A stretch of DNA of 64,000 nt, taken from the NCBI GenBank assembly GCA_013400115.1, contig VXBP01003670.1, forward strand, positions 35,105 through 99,104, given 5' to 3'. The notes beneath the pieces are model-generated. The model made no database searches, was not told where the DNA came from, and worked only from the letters and a program-made list of their open reading frames with translations. Of this stretch, positions 24,233 to 34,813 are shown in pieces. Position 1 is the stretch's first letter. Each line of letters begins with the position of its first letter. Position numbers and translations under genes: made by a program. Origin of the DNA: Rhinopomastus cyanomelas (lineage: Eukaryota; Chordata; Aves; Bucerotiformes; Rhinopomastidae).

Positions 24233-24858
24233 TATAGAATCATTATGGCTAGAAAGGACCTCCAGGATCATCAAGTCTACCCCTCACCCCAGCATCTCCC
24301 TAAACTCTAGACCATGGCCTCAAGTCCTCTAGCTACTCACTTTTTAAACAGTTCCAGGGATGGGAACTCTACCACCTCACTGGGCAGCCTGTTCCAGTGC
24401 TCAACCACTCAGGAAAGAACTTCTTCCTAAGATCCAATCTAAACCTCCCCTGATGCAACTTGAGGCCGCTTCCTCTCATCCTCTCATTAAGAATTTGAGA
24501 GACAAGACCAGCACCAGCCTCCCTACAACCTCCTTTCAGGTGGTTGTAGAGAGCAATAAGATCTCCTCTCAGCCTCCTCTTCTCTAGACTAAATAACCCC
24601 AGTTCTTTCAGCCTCTCTCCATAGAGCCTGTTTTCCAAACCTCTCCCCAGCTTTGTTGCCCTTCTCTGGCCCCACTCTAGCCTCTCGATGTCCTTCTGAT
24701 ACTGTGGTGCCCAAAACTGGACCCAGTACTCAAGGTGTGGTCTCATGAGTGTAGAGTGCAGGGGCACCATCACCTCCCTACTCCTGCTTCTAACACCATT
24801 CCTGTTCCAGGCCAGGATGCCTTTGGCTTTCTCAGCCACCTGGGCACTCTGTTCATGT
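24233..24858 (-). mobile_element. CR1 LINE 3' fragment, group III, longest readable ORF2 end
   Basis: The left end is the CR1 3' terminus in reverse complement (attatagaatcattatggct). The minus-strand frame 24,369-24,839 (156 codons) is the longest recognisable ORF2 piece in the window. It shows 'LRPHLEYWVQFWAPQYQKD' like sequence, then 'RRATKLGRGLENRLYGERLK', 'LFSLEKRRLRGDLIALYNHL' and 'RFRLDLRKKFF'. After that the expected 'WNRLPREVV' block is lost by a frameshift. The copy stops exactly where the TTTGG minisatellite begins. Confidence 0.94.
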
Positions 24859-24860
24859 GC

Positions 24861-25231
24861 TGAATGGGTGGGTTGGTTGGGTGTGGTTTGGTTTGATTTG
24901 GATTGGTTTAGATTGCTTGAGTTTGTTTTGCGTTGGCATCACCAGGGTTTTTAACCCATAACATTTTTGGCTGTGTTTGGTTGGATTGCTTTGGTATGGA
25001 TTGGTTGTGTTTGGTTTGGATTGGTTGGTTCAGTTTGGTTTGGGTTGGTGTCAGTGGGATTTTTAACCCATGGCATTTTGAGTTGGTTTGGATTGGTTTC
25101 CTATGGATTGATTTGATTTGGTTTGATTTTGATTGGTTGAGTTTGGCATGGTATGTTTTGGTTTGGTTAGGTTGAGTTTGGTTGGGTTGGTTTGGGTTGA
25201 GTTTGGTTTGGATTAGTTTGGTTTGGTTTGG
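24861..25231. repeat. TTTGG/ATTGG-type minisatellite with a 112-bp higher-order spacer
   Basis: About 370 bp made of variants of 'tttggattggtttggttggg' on the + strand (TTTGG, ATTGG, GTTGG words). Two copies of a non-repeat cassette containing 'tttttaaccca' (24,948-24,958 and 25,060-25,070) are spaced 112 bp apart, so a larger unit was duplicated after the short repeat formed. The array begins at the 5' truncation point of the adjacent CR1 copy. Its long Trp/Leu-rich + strand frame (24,933-25,175) is a by-product. Confidence 0.88.
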
Positions 25232-25944
25232 AGAGGTGGGAGAGGAAGATGGGGAAGCCTAAGCAATTGCAAGCTGTAACCCAGTAGAGATCACAGATGT
25301 GCTGATGGATGCTGCAGAGGAAGGCTTTTCTTTTTGAACTGTCAGCACTGTCTGTGACTTGACATAACATTTTCTCTTAATTTCAAGCTTTTTACTCGTT
25401 ATTAAAATATTTAAATTGGCTGGTGTGAAATCCTGTAGGAATAGAAGTTTATTTCAGGGCAGCGGCTCTTGAAAGAGCCCCGTAAGCGTAACCACGTACG
25501 GAGGCGGCAGGGTGTCAGTCCAGGGGAAAACTCCCTGGCCGTTCAAATCTAGTCCATATGTTAAACACTACAGAAAGTGTTTGTTAGTCTGATGGTTTGG
25601 CTGATACCAAGGAATGCTTCCTCGTGGGAGATGGAACTTTCAAGCTCACGTAATGAGAAGTGTTGTATTTTGGCGGTGCTGTGAGACTCAGAGTATTGAT
25701 TCTGAAATGATGTGAAGTTCTAGAATCACAGTTGGATGGAAAAAAATGAGTGGGTGAAAGCAAATGGCTGAGTTTTTAAATGTATTTTTATTTTTGCTCT
25801 CAATCCGTGTTTGGTTTTGCTTAGTTCTAAGTCAGTCTTTAATGATTTCAGTGCGTTGGTGGGAGCAGAGCTCAATCACAAATCCAAATCCATACTGAGA
25901 TCTTCAGCCGTGCAGTTGTCGGTGATTAGTGGAGAGACTGTTCA
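25232..25944. other. Non-coding unique sequence
   Basis: No feature recognised. A 17-bp word (starting 25,924 and 25,947) is repeated in tandem at a 23-bp spacing just at the left edge of the next CR1 copy. Confidence 0.5.
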
Positions 25945-26369
25945 ATGATTAGTGGAGAGACTGGTCTGGAGGGAAAGTCTGAAGAGGAGAGGCTGAGGGA
26001 GCTCGAGTTATTTAGCATGGAGAAGAGGAGACTCGGGGGGATCGTTTCCTCTACAACTACAGGTTGTAGTCAAATGAGGGTCGGGCTCTTCTCCCAGGCA
26101 GCCAGCGCCAGGGTGAGAGGGCAGGGCCTGAAGCTGCCAGGGGAGGGTTAGATTGGATGTTAGGAAGCCCTTCGTCATGGAAAGAGTGATCAGACGCTGG
26201 ACTGGACTGCCCAGGGCAGTGGTGGAGTCCCCATCCCTGGAGGTGTTGAAGATCAGACTGGCTGTGGCCCTTAGTACCCTGGTTTGGCTGATGTGGTGAT
26301 GTTAGGTCCTGGGCTGGGCTGGATGAGCTGAGAGGTCTTTTCAAGCCTCGGTAATTCTGTGATTCTGTA
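25945..26369 (+). mobile_element. CR1 LINE 3' fragment, group VI
   Basis: Carries 'gaagaggagaggctgaggga', 'ggagaagaggagactcgggg', 'cagggcctgaagctgccagg' and 'gtgatcagacgctggactgg', then the 3'UTR 'gatgtggtgatgttaggtcc'. It ends 'cctcggtaattctgtgattc'. The plus frame 25,945-26,151 (68 codons) covers part of the ORF2 C-terminus before a stop. Confidence 0.9.
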
Positions 26370-26890
26370 ACTGCATGCAAGATGTGGTACTGTGGAGTTC
26401 TGTCCATCTGTAACAGTTCTCCAAGGATGGAGGACTTGAGTAGATCTCTTCTTGGGCATGAAAAACATGCTGTTATTTACCAATCAGCTTGATTACTTTT
26501 GACATAGCAGGTTGATACAGTAATTCAAGTGACTTTAAAGAGAAGGAAATACTTCAAACAGGTTGTATGTCTTCAGCAAATTCTGTGAGAAACTGCTGCG
26601 GGACGATGCTGAGAATGGGCATTTATTTATTTATATTGTCATAGTTTCCTTCAAGCACACGCTCCTCTTTTTAGCTGTCAGCTGCGTGTGAGAAGGAAAA
26701 GCATTTGGGCTCCCAGGTGTCTACAGTCTGCAGTGTTGCCTCACTAAGTGCTGGCACATAGAACCCCATGAAGTTCTGTCTGCTTCAAACCTATTGCCTT
26801 TAAAACAAAAAAGGTCTTCACACTGGGTAGTTTTATGTATTGTTCTTGTGACAACTGTCAACTGACTCTCAACATAATTTGAGGGTTAAA
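26370..26890. other. Non-coding unique sequence
   Basis: No feature recognised. The 70-codon minus-strand frame runs into the CR1 copy and has no motif. Confidence 0.5.
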
Positions 26891-26966
26891 GAATCCTAGA
26901 ATCATAAGGGATTGGAAGGGACCTCGAAAGATCATCTAATCCAATCCCCCTGCACCAGCATCATTG
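26891..26966 (-). mobile_element. CR1 LINE 3' tip, group I
   Basis: About 75 bases of the group I 3' terminus in reverse complement: 'gaatcctagaatcataaggg', then 'attggaagggacctcgaaag' and 'ccaatccccctgcaccagca'. It is strongly 5'-truncated, with only about 4-5 differences from other group I tips. Confidence 0.92.
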
Positions 26967-26989
26967 TGATAGTCACAGGTATCAAGTGC

Positions 26990-27172
26990 AGTACCAGTGT
27001 TATAAGAAAAAATTAATTGTATGAAGTCTGCAATTTTACTTATTTTTTATTCTATTTTAAATAATTTTAATACAATATGTATTAAATTTTAGTAATTTTT
27101 ATTAAATTTTTTTTTCACTTTTTTGGTCATTTTTATTCAAAGTATGGAGAAAACGGTGCTTGTTTTGGGACA
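26990..27172. other. AT-rich low-complexity stretch
   Basis: About 85 percent A+T between 27,010 and 27,135, with TTTTTATT-like words and a run of 9 T. It separates a group I tip from a CR1 fragment that has lost its 3' end. Confidence 0.6.
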
Positions 27173-27512
27173 TTTTTCCTCATGTCTAATCTAACCCTCC
27201 CCTGGCACAACTTAAGGCCATTTCCTCTTGTCCTGTTGCTGGTGATCTGGGAGAAGAGACCAACCTCCACCTCTCAACACCCTCCTCTCAGGTAGCTGTG
27301 AAGAGCAGTAAGGTCTCCCCTCAACTTCCTTCTCTCCAGACTAAACAAACTCAATTTTCCTAGCTGCTTCTCTTCAGACCTGTCCTCCAGACCCTTCCTC
27401 AGTCTCCTGGCCCTTCTCAGGACCCACTGCAGCACCTCAATGTCCTCCTTATGTTGAGGTGCCCAAAACTGAACCCAGTCTTCCAGGTGAAGCCACAGTA
27501 GGGCTGAGGGTT
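27173..27512 (-). mobile_element. CR1 LINE internal fragment, group III-like, without 3' end
   Basis: Reads 'catgtctaatctaaccctcc', 'gcacaacttaaggccatttc', 'gtcctgttgctggtgatctg', 'ctgtcctccagacccttcct' and 'cccaaaactgaacccagtct' in antisense. It starts inside ORF2 and lacks the terminal 3'UTR and tail that normal 5'-truncated CR1 keep. The 3' part has been deleted or replaced by the AT-rich stretch on its left. Confidence 0.88.
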
Positions 27513-27956
27513 ACCAAAACTTTGTTTCACATGTCTGAAAACACACCCAGGCCATACTGATTTATCGGCTCTTAATGAAACGTCATCGCACAACTTGTCC
27601 TCTCCTTTCTTTGCCCTGTTTCCACTGGCCACATTAAATGACGATTTATCACCCATAGTTTGCCCAAGTAGTTCAAATTACTGCCTGGATGGTGGAATCA
27701 AGTATCTCCCCTTTCGGCCTGTCGGGGTCAAAATGTGCATTCCCTGCATATAAGTTTCTTAGTGAAGTCACAATTAGGTCATGGAGAAACCTCCCTAGGT
27801 CTCTACTTTCCTTGCTGCTCTGCAGGGAGTTTTGCCTCCTGTCCACCTCCTGGCAATCCTGGGATTTGGAATGACCCTTAACAATCTATAAAATGGTTTG
27901 GGAGAGTGCAGGGCACAGTGTCGTGATGTGGAGCCACCTGTCAGGAGAAGAAAAGT
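27513..27956. other. Non-coding unique sequence
   Basis: Frames of 79 and 61 codons without motifs. No repeat recognised. Confidence 0.5.
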
Positions 27957-28095
27957 AAGATATCCCTGGAAGTGCTCAAGGGCAGGGTGGATGGGGTTCT
28001 GGGCAACCTGGTCTAGTGAGAAGTGTCCCTGCCCATGGCAGGGGGTTGGCACTGGGTGAGCTCTAAGCTCCCTTCCAGCCCAAACCATTCTATGG
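27957..28095 (+). mobile_element. CR1 LINE 3' fragment, group V
   Basis: Contains 'tccctggaagtgctcaaggg', 'gtgagaagtgtccctgccca' and 'gcagggggttggcactgggt', then 'cttccagcccaaaccattct'. The 139-bp copy is 5'-truncated with an intact 3' end except for the terminal octamers. Confidence 0.9.
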
Positions 28096-28212
28096 TAATC
28101 CTGACCAGAGACCTACATGACAAGATGTTTTGACTGATAACTGTAGACACAGGTCTGTTTATAGACAGGTTGTGTGAAACAACATCTTGAACCATTTTGG
28201 CAATCATTTGAG

Positions 28213-28592
28213 CATGAGCCAGCAGGGAGCCCAGGTGGCACTAAAGGCCAATGGCATCCTGGCTTGGATCAGCAATAGTGTGGCCAGCAGGACTAGGGAT
28301 GACATTCTCTGCCTGTAGTGGGCACTGGGGCAGCCTCCTCTCAAGTACTGGGGACAGTGCTGGGCCTCTCACTTCAAGAAAGAGATTGAGGGATTGGAGC
28401 AGGTCCCGAGGAGCAGTGTGGCTGGGGAAGGGACTAGAGGGAAAGGCTGATGAAGAGAGGCTGAGTGAGCTTGGGGTGTTTAGCCTGGAGAAGAGGGGAC
28501 TCGGGGGGGACCTTCTCCCTCTATCCATCTCCCTGAAGGGAGGTTGTAGTCAGGTGGGCGTCAGTCTCTTCTCCCAGCACCAGGGAGAAGAC
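28213..28592 (+). mobile_element. CR1 LINE internal fragment, group VI, without 3' end
   Basis: Begins 'gagccagcagggagcccagg', with 'aaaggccaatggcatcctgg', 'gtgtggccagcaggactagg', 'gaagagaggctgagtgagct' and 'tttagcctggagaagagggg', and stops after 'cttctcccagcaccaggga'. The open frame 28,251-28,595 (114 codons) passes 'LSELGVFSLEKRGLGGDLL', the usual ORF2 block. The C-terminal block, 3'UTR and tail are absent, so this is a 3'-deleted copy. It matches 53,262-53,535 closely at its 5' side. Confidence 0.9.
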
Positions 28593-28889
28593 TAAATCTT
28601 GGGCTCTTAGAAAAGACAGCAAAGCTTTACCTGGTTTACTTTAACTTAATTGAGTTTAGCTTTATCTGGGCCTGGCATAGGTTAATAATAGTCACTAAAT
28701 TACTGAACAGAGCAGTGGGTGTGCGTGAAGTCTTTTAAATGAGGTAAAATATCAATCACTAGAGTGTGATTATTTTTCTCCATGTAGAACAATTAATTTC
28801 TTGTTCCTAGGTATTGGATGCTGCAAAACCAGCTGTGTTTTTACTCAAAACTATTGATTTATAGATATGTGTATAGATATAGATATAAT

Positions 28890-28982
28890 ATAGAATCATT
28901 AGGGATTGGAAGGGTCCTCGAAAGATCATCTAGTCCAATCCCCCTACCACAGCACAATCACCTAGACCAAGTCATACGAGTC
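28890..28982 (-). mobile_element. CR1 LINE 3' tip, group I
   Basis: About 90 bases: 'atagaatcattagggattgg', 'aagggtcctcgaaagatcat', then 'ctagtccaatccccctacca' and 'tagaccaagtcatacgag'. It lies in an AT-rich setting and is nearly identical to the other group I tips. Confidence 0.93.
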
Positions 28983-29019
28983 AGAGATATGTATTATATT
29001 GGATGATACCTAGATGCAT

Positions 29020-29085
29020 ATATCCTATATATATGTGTGTGTGTGTGCGTGTGTGTGTATATATATATATACTGATATATATTGA
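29020..29085. repeat. Compound TG/TA microsatellite
   Basis: A stretch of alternating purine-pyrimidine: (TG)n interrupted once by CG, then (TA)n and 'ctgatatatattgatg'. Likely length-variable between individuals. Confidence 0.85.
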
Positions 29086-31885
29086 TGTGCTTCACATTTG
29101 GTCACAGAGGTGTGTTTGTGCATTCGCAGCAAATTCTCAACTGCACTGTCCTGAAGCTACTGCTGTGCCTTGCTCCAACAGAGCCTTTTGTTTGAGGCAG
29201 TGGTCATTGATATTCGAAACACATGGCTGTGTTGAGTCAGCCTGAAAGTCTCTCTGATTCCTTGCGGTCTCTCTGGCTGCGTTCAGCCTCAGATGCTTCT
29301 GCGGAGGGTGAGGGGACACGGCAGCCGGCAGGTGAAGAAATTCTGACCCTAACCCACAGGGGCTGTGCTGAGCTGTTAACCTGGACTGCTACAGCAGCTC
29401 CCCGCAGGTCCATTGGAACTTGCAGTGAGCACTGTGTGAAGTACACTGCTGGCTTTAACAGCCTCCATCACACCAGCCCCTGGGACCTTTAGGTAGTCTG
29501 GTGTCAGATGTTTTTTGCTTTTTCATATTTCTTAAAGTAAAGCTTCCAGGAAAACAGCGGTGGTGTCTGTCCCAGTATGGATGATGGTTTTGAGGATCAT
29601 GCCCTGCCAGTGAGATCAGCTTGCCGTAATTGTAATCTTAGATTTCCAAAGCAGTGTGGATGAATCTGTAGTACTTTTCTGGGGAGTGATATATGCTGGC
29701 TCCTCAGAATTATCACCCCAGTGACTGTTCCCCACAGGTGAATAACGCACCTAACCAGGCTGCAGTGTCTGCACGCATTTCCTTGCTGTCTAGAAGAGAG
29801 TTAGCTGGTGGATTCATCGTCTCTCTAGAATTTAGACCCAGGTCTCATCTAAATCAATGGGATTAACTCCACTGGAGTTAATGATGAGCACACAGACATT
29901 GCACTGATTTCATTCTATGAGCACACCCAACCCTACGTAACATCAAGTAGAACCACTGGCTGAGAAATCAGGGCATTTTCATGTCATAGGATTAATCAAG
30001 GACTTTTGTGGTCAGGTTGAGGAGGAACTCAGCGAATTCGTAGGTGGAAATAAGAGTTACGGTAGTGAGTTGGGGGTGGAAGGAATGTGTGGGTTTTATG
30101 GATTAATTAGAGACACACAAGCTCCTTTTCCATCTCTGTTCCCCCCCTCCCCATTCTATGCTTGAATTTTTCTTGACATCAGATCCATTATGGTATTGTA
30201 TGAGTTTCGTCACAGAAGTAAATAACATCTTGTCTCCTTGGGAGCGACTGGAAAACAGAGCAAAAACAGCACTTTCTGTTTTTGAAAGTTGTCAGATTGT
30301 CATGGCAGTGAGGTGTTGCATCACGTCGTCATGACAACTCAAATTATAAAAACTGATTTGAGGGAAGGAAAAGCTCTTGTCAGTGATGCAAATAATTTCA
30401 CTCTAAAGGTTTCGTGTTTATTTTCTATCTCTCGCTCTGCTCGCTGTTTATGTTTTTTGAAGAAATGGGCAATATTCAGGCCTCTCATCAAGTAAAAACT
30501 TGCAGAACACAGTGATTCAGGCAGCTTTTATTCTTTCTCATTGAGACAGAGAGGATGCAGGAACTGAAATGTGGAGGCAGCACGTTACTGGACCAAACCA
30601 TCATCACTTAGAACGGGGGAAGGGGGAAGTCAGAATGGGATGAAAAGGTGTTTGGGGTTTCCCCCCCCTTTTGTTGTCTGTTTGCACCATTTCCTTTCAA
30701 GCCTCTTGTTCAAATATACATCGAGGTTATCAGCCATCCTGTGCACTAGGTTTGCTGGGGATAAACAGCAGTGGGGCTGCAGCGTGTTCAACCTGTTTAG
30801 GGATTCTGGTGGAATTTCAAGAGCAATGACCTGTTTGTGTTTCTCCATCAGCACCAAGGAGCTTTTGCTGGCTGGGCCGATGGCTAGAGCGCAGAAGTGG
30901 GTTAGTGCTGGCTACTATTGAAATCCCATTCTCTCTGCAGAATGTGCTCAGAATGAGTTGAGCTGTTTTGACAGAGGATGGGATTGAACCTCGGTACCAG
31001 CATAGAATAAACAACCCCCAAAAAAGGTAAATTGTGCAGTTTGTCAGTTTGTGTAAAGCAGCTGTCACCATGCACAAAGTGCTCACATACCCACCAGCAG
31101 CAAACTCACTTGTTTTGAGCAAGGTCAAGCCAAATTCATCACTGCTTTAGGTTTGTATATGTTGTGCCATGACCTTATGCAGTCCCATTCCTGCATTTAT
31201 GGGGAGAAGGGTGTTTGTTTATGTCTGTGCAGGCAGTTCTGCTCCTCTTGCTCCTACCCAGGAACTTGTCAGCATTTCAGCCTGTTTTGGCTGGATTTTA
31301 CAGATGTGCAGAGATAATATTGCAGGGAGTTGCAGGGAAACAGGCTGCCTTGTGAAGACATCCTGTCCCTGGAGCTTTCTGCTCCCAGAGTGTGTAGTGG
31401 GAGCTCCTGGGATGACTTCAGAGGAGATTTTGTGCACTTACTCTTTTGTAAGTGCAGGAGGTGCTCACTGTCACTCACTGAACACATCTGTGGGTGACTG
31501 GTTTCTTCTGTCATAGGCCACAAATCACCTAATTTACCTGAGGAATGACACGCACATTTGAACTGGGCTGCATGACGTGAAGTCTTGAGGTAGTTGGATC
31601 CAAAAGCCATTCGCTGTAAAGGAGATGCTGCTGATGTGGGAAGGTTTTTCCTTATGAGAGATGCTCTGAATGTTCCTTAAACTGAAACCCCTGTGTTCCT
31701 ATACTGGGAAGACTGACATTTTCAAAGGCTGTTTACTTGGGTAGTGCCATCACTGTTCTTAACTGGGAATCTAAATATGTTTGCCTATTACACTAGTTGC
31801 TTTACTCTTCGCATTTCAGGACTCAAGCAGTTTTCAATAAAATAAAGATCATAATGGAGAGATGTATTTCTTCTTTTGATTTACA
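29086..31885. other. Non-coding sequence, about 2.8 kb, with one short palindrome
   Basis: No exon recognised. Frames of 89, 116, 115 and 113 codons (29,223-29,492; 30,571-30,921; 31,169-31,516; antisense 31,269-31,610) are overlapped by frames on the other strand and have no domain. A palindrome at 29,863-29,881 (next entry) may mark an ancient repeat. Confidence 0.5.
29863..29881. repeat. 19-bp palindrome, possible remnant of an ancient repeat
   Basis: ttaactccactggagttaa is a perfect palindrome around a central C. The neighbourhood (29,851-29,890, 'aaatcaatgggattaactcc') resembles the 'aatgg ... GGAGTTA' words common in old sauropsid interspersed repeats. This is a pattern memory, not a search result. 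Confidence 0.45.
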
Positions 31886-32330
31886 CAGTCACAGAATTAT
31901 TGAGGCTGGAAAAACCATCTGAGCTCATCCAGCCAAGACCATGACCTAACACCATCACAATCAGCCAGACCAGGGCACTAGGGGCTGCATCCAGTCTGCC
32001 CCTAAACACCTCCAGGGACAGGGAGTCCCTGGGCAGTCCTTTCCAATGTCTGATCACCCTTTCTGTGAGGAAGGGCTTCCTAACATCCAACCTAACCCTC
32101 TTGTCCTGTTGCTAGTTGCCTGGGAGAAGAGCCTGACCCGCAAATGAATCTAACCTCCCTTTAGGGAGTTGTACAGAGACAGAAGGTCCCCCTCTGAATC
32201 TCCTCTAGACTAAACGGCCCCTGCTCCCTCAGCCTCTCCCCATCAGGCTTTTCCTCCAGTCCCTTCCCTAGCGTTATTGCTCCTCTTGAGGTACTCCAGC
32301 CCCTCAATCTCTTTCGTGAAGCGAGTACAC
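31886..32330 (-). mobile_element. CR1 LINE 3' fragment, group VI
   Basis: The left end reads 'acagtcacagaattattgag' and 'gctggaaaaaccatctgagc'; the body has 'ccctaaacacctccagggac', 'cctttctgtgaggaagggct', 'cagcctctccccatcaggct' and 'ctccagtcccttccctagcg'. The minus frame 31,881-32,090 keeps 'VRKPFLTERVIRHWKGLPR', the ORF2 C-terminal block, with one missing stretch after 'LPR'. The copy is 5'-truncated at about 32,330. Confidence 0.9.
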
Positions 32331-32765
32331 CACCTTTCCTATTAATTATAGATATAGAATGTTGATGTGTTACAGCTTAGAGTCACAACAAAGTGAGGGA
32401 AAATCCTTGAATTGACTCACTCATTCATGGAAGCTTCAGAAATTGCCAAAAGAGGCTAGAAAGGGAGCATTTAGGTAGCCCAAATGTGAGGTGCCTCTGA
32501 GGTTGTGGCAGATAGTTGAAGACATTGAGTTGCACAGCACTGAGCTGTTTATTAGTCACTTGTGTCTGTCCCAAGCTTCGCCAGAATCTGCAGTCAGCAT
32601 TTTAATTCTGTTCGGTGCCTGTGCAGTGGCCTGAAATGACCAAGGCTCCTTGGCTTTGCCTCTTTTTGAAAGCAATGTGAAACATACCTGAGATTTTTAG
32701 TTTCCCTTGGGCTGTCTTTTCATGTCCACGGAAGGACAACGAAGGCAGTGAAGGGCCTGCAGATC
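32331..32765. other. Non-coding unique sequence
   Basis: No feature recognised between two CR1 copies. Confidence 0.55.
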
Positions 32766-33170
32766 TGATGAGCAGCAGCTGATGGAACTGGGGTTGTTTA
32801 ATGTGGAGAAAAGGAGGGTGAGGGGGGACCTTATTGGTCTTTACAGCTACCTGAGAAGAGGGTTTAGAGAGGTGGGGGGTCAGTCTCTTCTCTCAAGTCA
32901 CCAGCAGTAGGACAAGAGGAAACAGCCTCAAGTTGTACCAGGGAAGGGTTAGGATGGACAATCAGGAAAACTTTCTTCCCTGACAGAGAGGTCAGGTTTT
33001 GGAACAGGCTGCCCACGGAGGAGAGGAAGTCATCATTCCTGAAGGGGTTCAAATGACGAGTAGATGTAGCCATGGGGAACAGAGTTTAGTGGGCAAAGCA
33101 GGATCAGGTTGATGGTTGGACTTGATGGTCTTGGAGGTCTCTTCCACCCTTAATGGTTTGGTGATTCTAT
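32766..33170 (+). mobile_element. CR1 LINE 3' fragment, group III
   Basis: Shows 'ggttgtttaatgtggagaaa', 'gtcaccagcagtaggacaag', 'cagcctcaagttgtaccagg' and 'agtttagtgggcaaagcagg', ending 'tggaggtctcttccaccctt' and 'aatggtttggtgattctatg'. The plus-strand coding frame is broken. It is the most complete group III copy at its 3' end. Confidence 0.92.
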
Positions 33171-33963
33171 GTTGGTGGAGCAGATGGGCTGGTTTGGGTT
33201 GGATGTGGTGGGGCAAAGATGTTTGCACAAAGCTGGGAGAGTCATCTTCAGTAACACCCACCTCCACTGGCAGCAGTTAGTCTCCCTAGGGAAGGAGGTG
33301 TAAGCTATGTATTTATTAAAGTCTCTATGCTTACCTCCATCCAGACCGTGTATCCCCGATGCACATGCCTGTGAGCTCGGTGCTTTTGTTAACAGATCCT
33401 TTAATTAAGGCCAAATGAAAAGAGAGAAATGTGGAAATCATTTCAAGCCTGATTTTTCACATGAACTAGCTGCTAACCAATCCTGTATGTAACTTTCTTG
33501 ATCTAATTGCATCGCGTTCAGTCTCTCCGCTGCTGTCACTGCAAATCACCGTTGCAGAGCCGTGCGAGTCACAGCACGTTTCAGGCATTAATAGTGGCCA
33601 GGTAGTATCAGACTATTTTTAATGAATGTCTGTTTTCTATTCTTTGCTCTGCTTTCTTTGGAAAGGGGCCCATGTAACGAAGTATTAAGAAAACACACTG
33701 CTGCCCTGGAATGTGTATATTAGCTGCAGATTATTTCCTATTAGCAGATTAGCTGCAAGGCTATTGGCTCTGAAAGGTCTTTGAGAGTATTTTGTTTTGT
33801 AACTGATTCAAGCCATGGGAGAGAGTTGCCACCCTGATTGGGAAGAAGAATTAGCTACTGTTGCCATGGCCACTGGAGCTCGCACTCGCATTGTTAACTC
33901 CAGTGCTCTCCGATGAGATGCCACAGCGTGAGCTCCTTGGCTTTGTTAATGAAATGATAGAAT
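33171..33963. other. Non-coding sequence, candidate conserved element (33,340-33,860)
   Basis: After a short G/T-rich stretch, 33,340-33,860 is repeat-free sequence of mixed composition. It has several homeobox-like (TTAATTAA, TAATGA, ATTAGC) and CAGCTG/AGCTGC-like words, and a doubled 'attagctgca' (starting near 33,720 and 33,749). It looks like a conserved non-coding element, but no conservation test is possible here. Confidence 0.4.
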
Positions 33964-34007
33964 GGGGGGGGGGGGGGGGGGGGGGGGGAAAGNNNNNNNN
34001 GGGGGGG
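33964..34007. other. 25-G homopolymer, 8-N assembly gap, 7-G run
   Basis: G-run at 33,964-33,988, 'aaag', Ns at 33,993-34,000, then seven G. Short-read assemblies often break in such G-tracts. The true length and content of this spot are unknown. The G-tract could form a G-quadruplex if real. Confidence 0.9.
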
Positions 34008-34607
34008 CAGGCTGGGAAAATGTTCTGTGAGAGATATGTGAAGTAGTGGGTTGGGTGCTTTTGCCTGGAGTTCAGGGTTTTAATTTTCCTGCTGTTTGCT
34101 ACCCCCCCGGTGACGTTATGCTGTGAAATCAGCTCCTTTCAACAAAATGCTGCTCTTTGCCTTTTGGTAGGGAAGGACCTAATCCCAGTCCCCTCTGCAG
34201 CAGAGCACTGAGACACAGGAATCTGTTAGGGGAAAAAGGGCAGGTAAGTGGGTGCAGCCACACAGGGACCCAAATTCTTCCTATATTTCATATAATTTTC
34301 CTGAGGCTTGAAGAAACTACCAGTATTTGTTAGGGCTGTTCTAAGCTATACGAAGTCTACTGCTGGCTGCAGGCAAGGAGGGCTACAGGAGAGACTTAGT
34401 TTCACCATGTATTCAGCAGACATTAATTTTGTGCTTGGACTTTAAGAGTTGGCACATAGAGTCCATCCCTTAGAAATACTTAGTTTTGTACAGGATACTA
34501 AAATAAATTATATATAAGTAAGGTCTCAGTAGTTAATAAGGAATAATAACTAATAATTAAAAAATAAGGTGTCCGTAACTGAGAGTTGATAACATTAAAA
34601 GTGTCCA
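34008..34607. other. Non-coding unique sequence
   Basis: No feature recognised. AT-rich towards the right edge. Confidence 0.55.
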
Positions 34608-34813
34608 TGTAAATATGCAAAGGAACTTCTTCACAGTGAGGGTGACAGAGCACTGGAACAGGCTGCCATGGGGAGTTGTGGAGTCTCCTTCTCTGGAAAT
34701 GTTTAAAACCTGCCTGAACATGTTTCTGTGCAGCTGGATATCAATGATCCTGCTCTCGTGGGGGAATTGGACTGGATGATATTTTGAGGTCCTTTCCAAT
34801 CCCAACACTTCTG
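34608..34813 (+). mobile_element. CR1 LINE 3' fragment, group I
   Basis: Starts in 'aatatgcaaaggaacttctt' and runs through 'gtgagggtgacagagcactg', 'gagtctccttctctggaaat' and 'tggactggatgatattttga', ending 'ggtcctttccaatcccaaca', then 'cttctgg'. The terminal octamers are missing and the next base begins an opposite-strand group IV fragment. Confidence 0.9.

Noticed and set aside
24933..25175. 80-codon Trp/Leu/Phe-rich + strand frame that looks like a membrane protein
   Set aside because: It is the translation of the TTTGG minisatellite; the hydrophobic look comes from the repeat.
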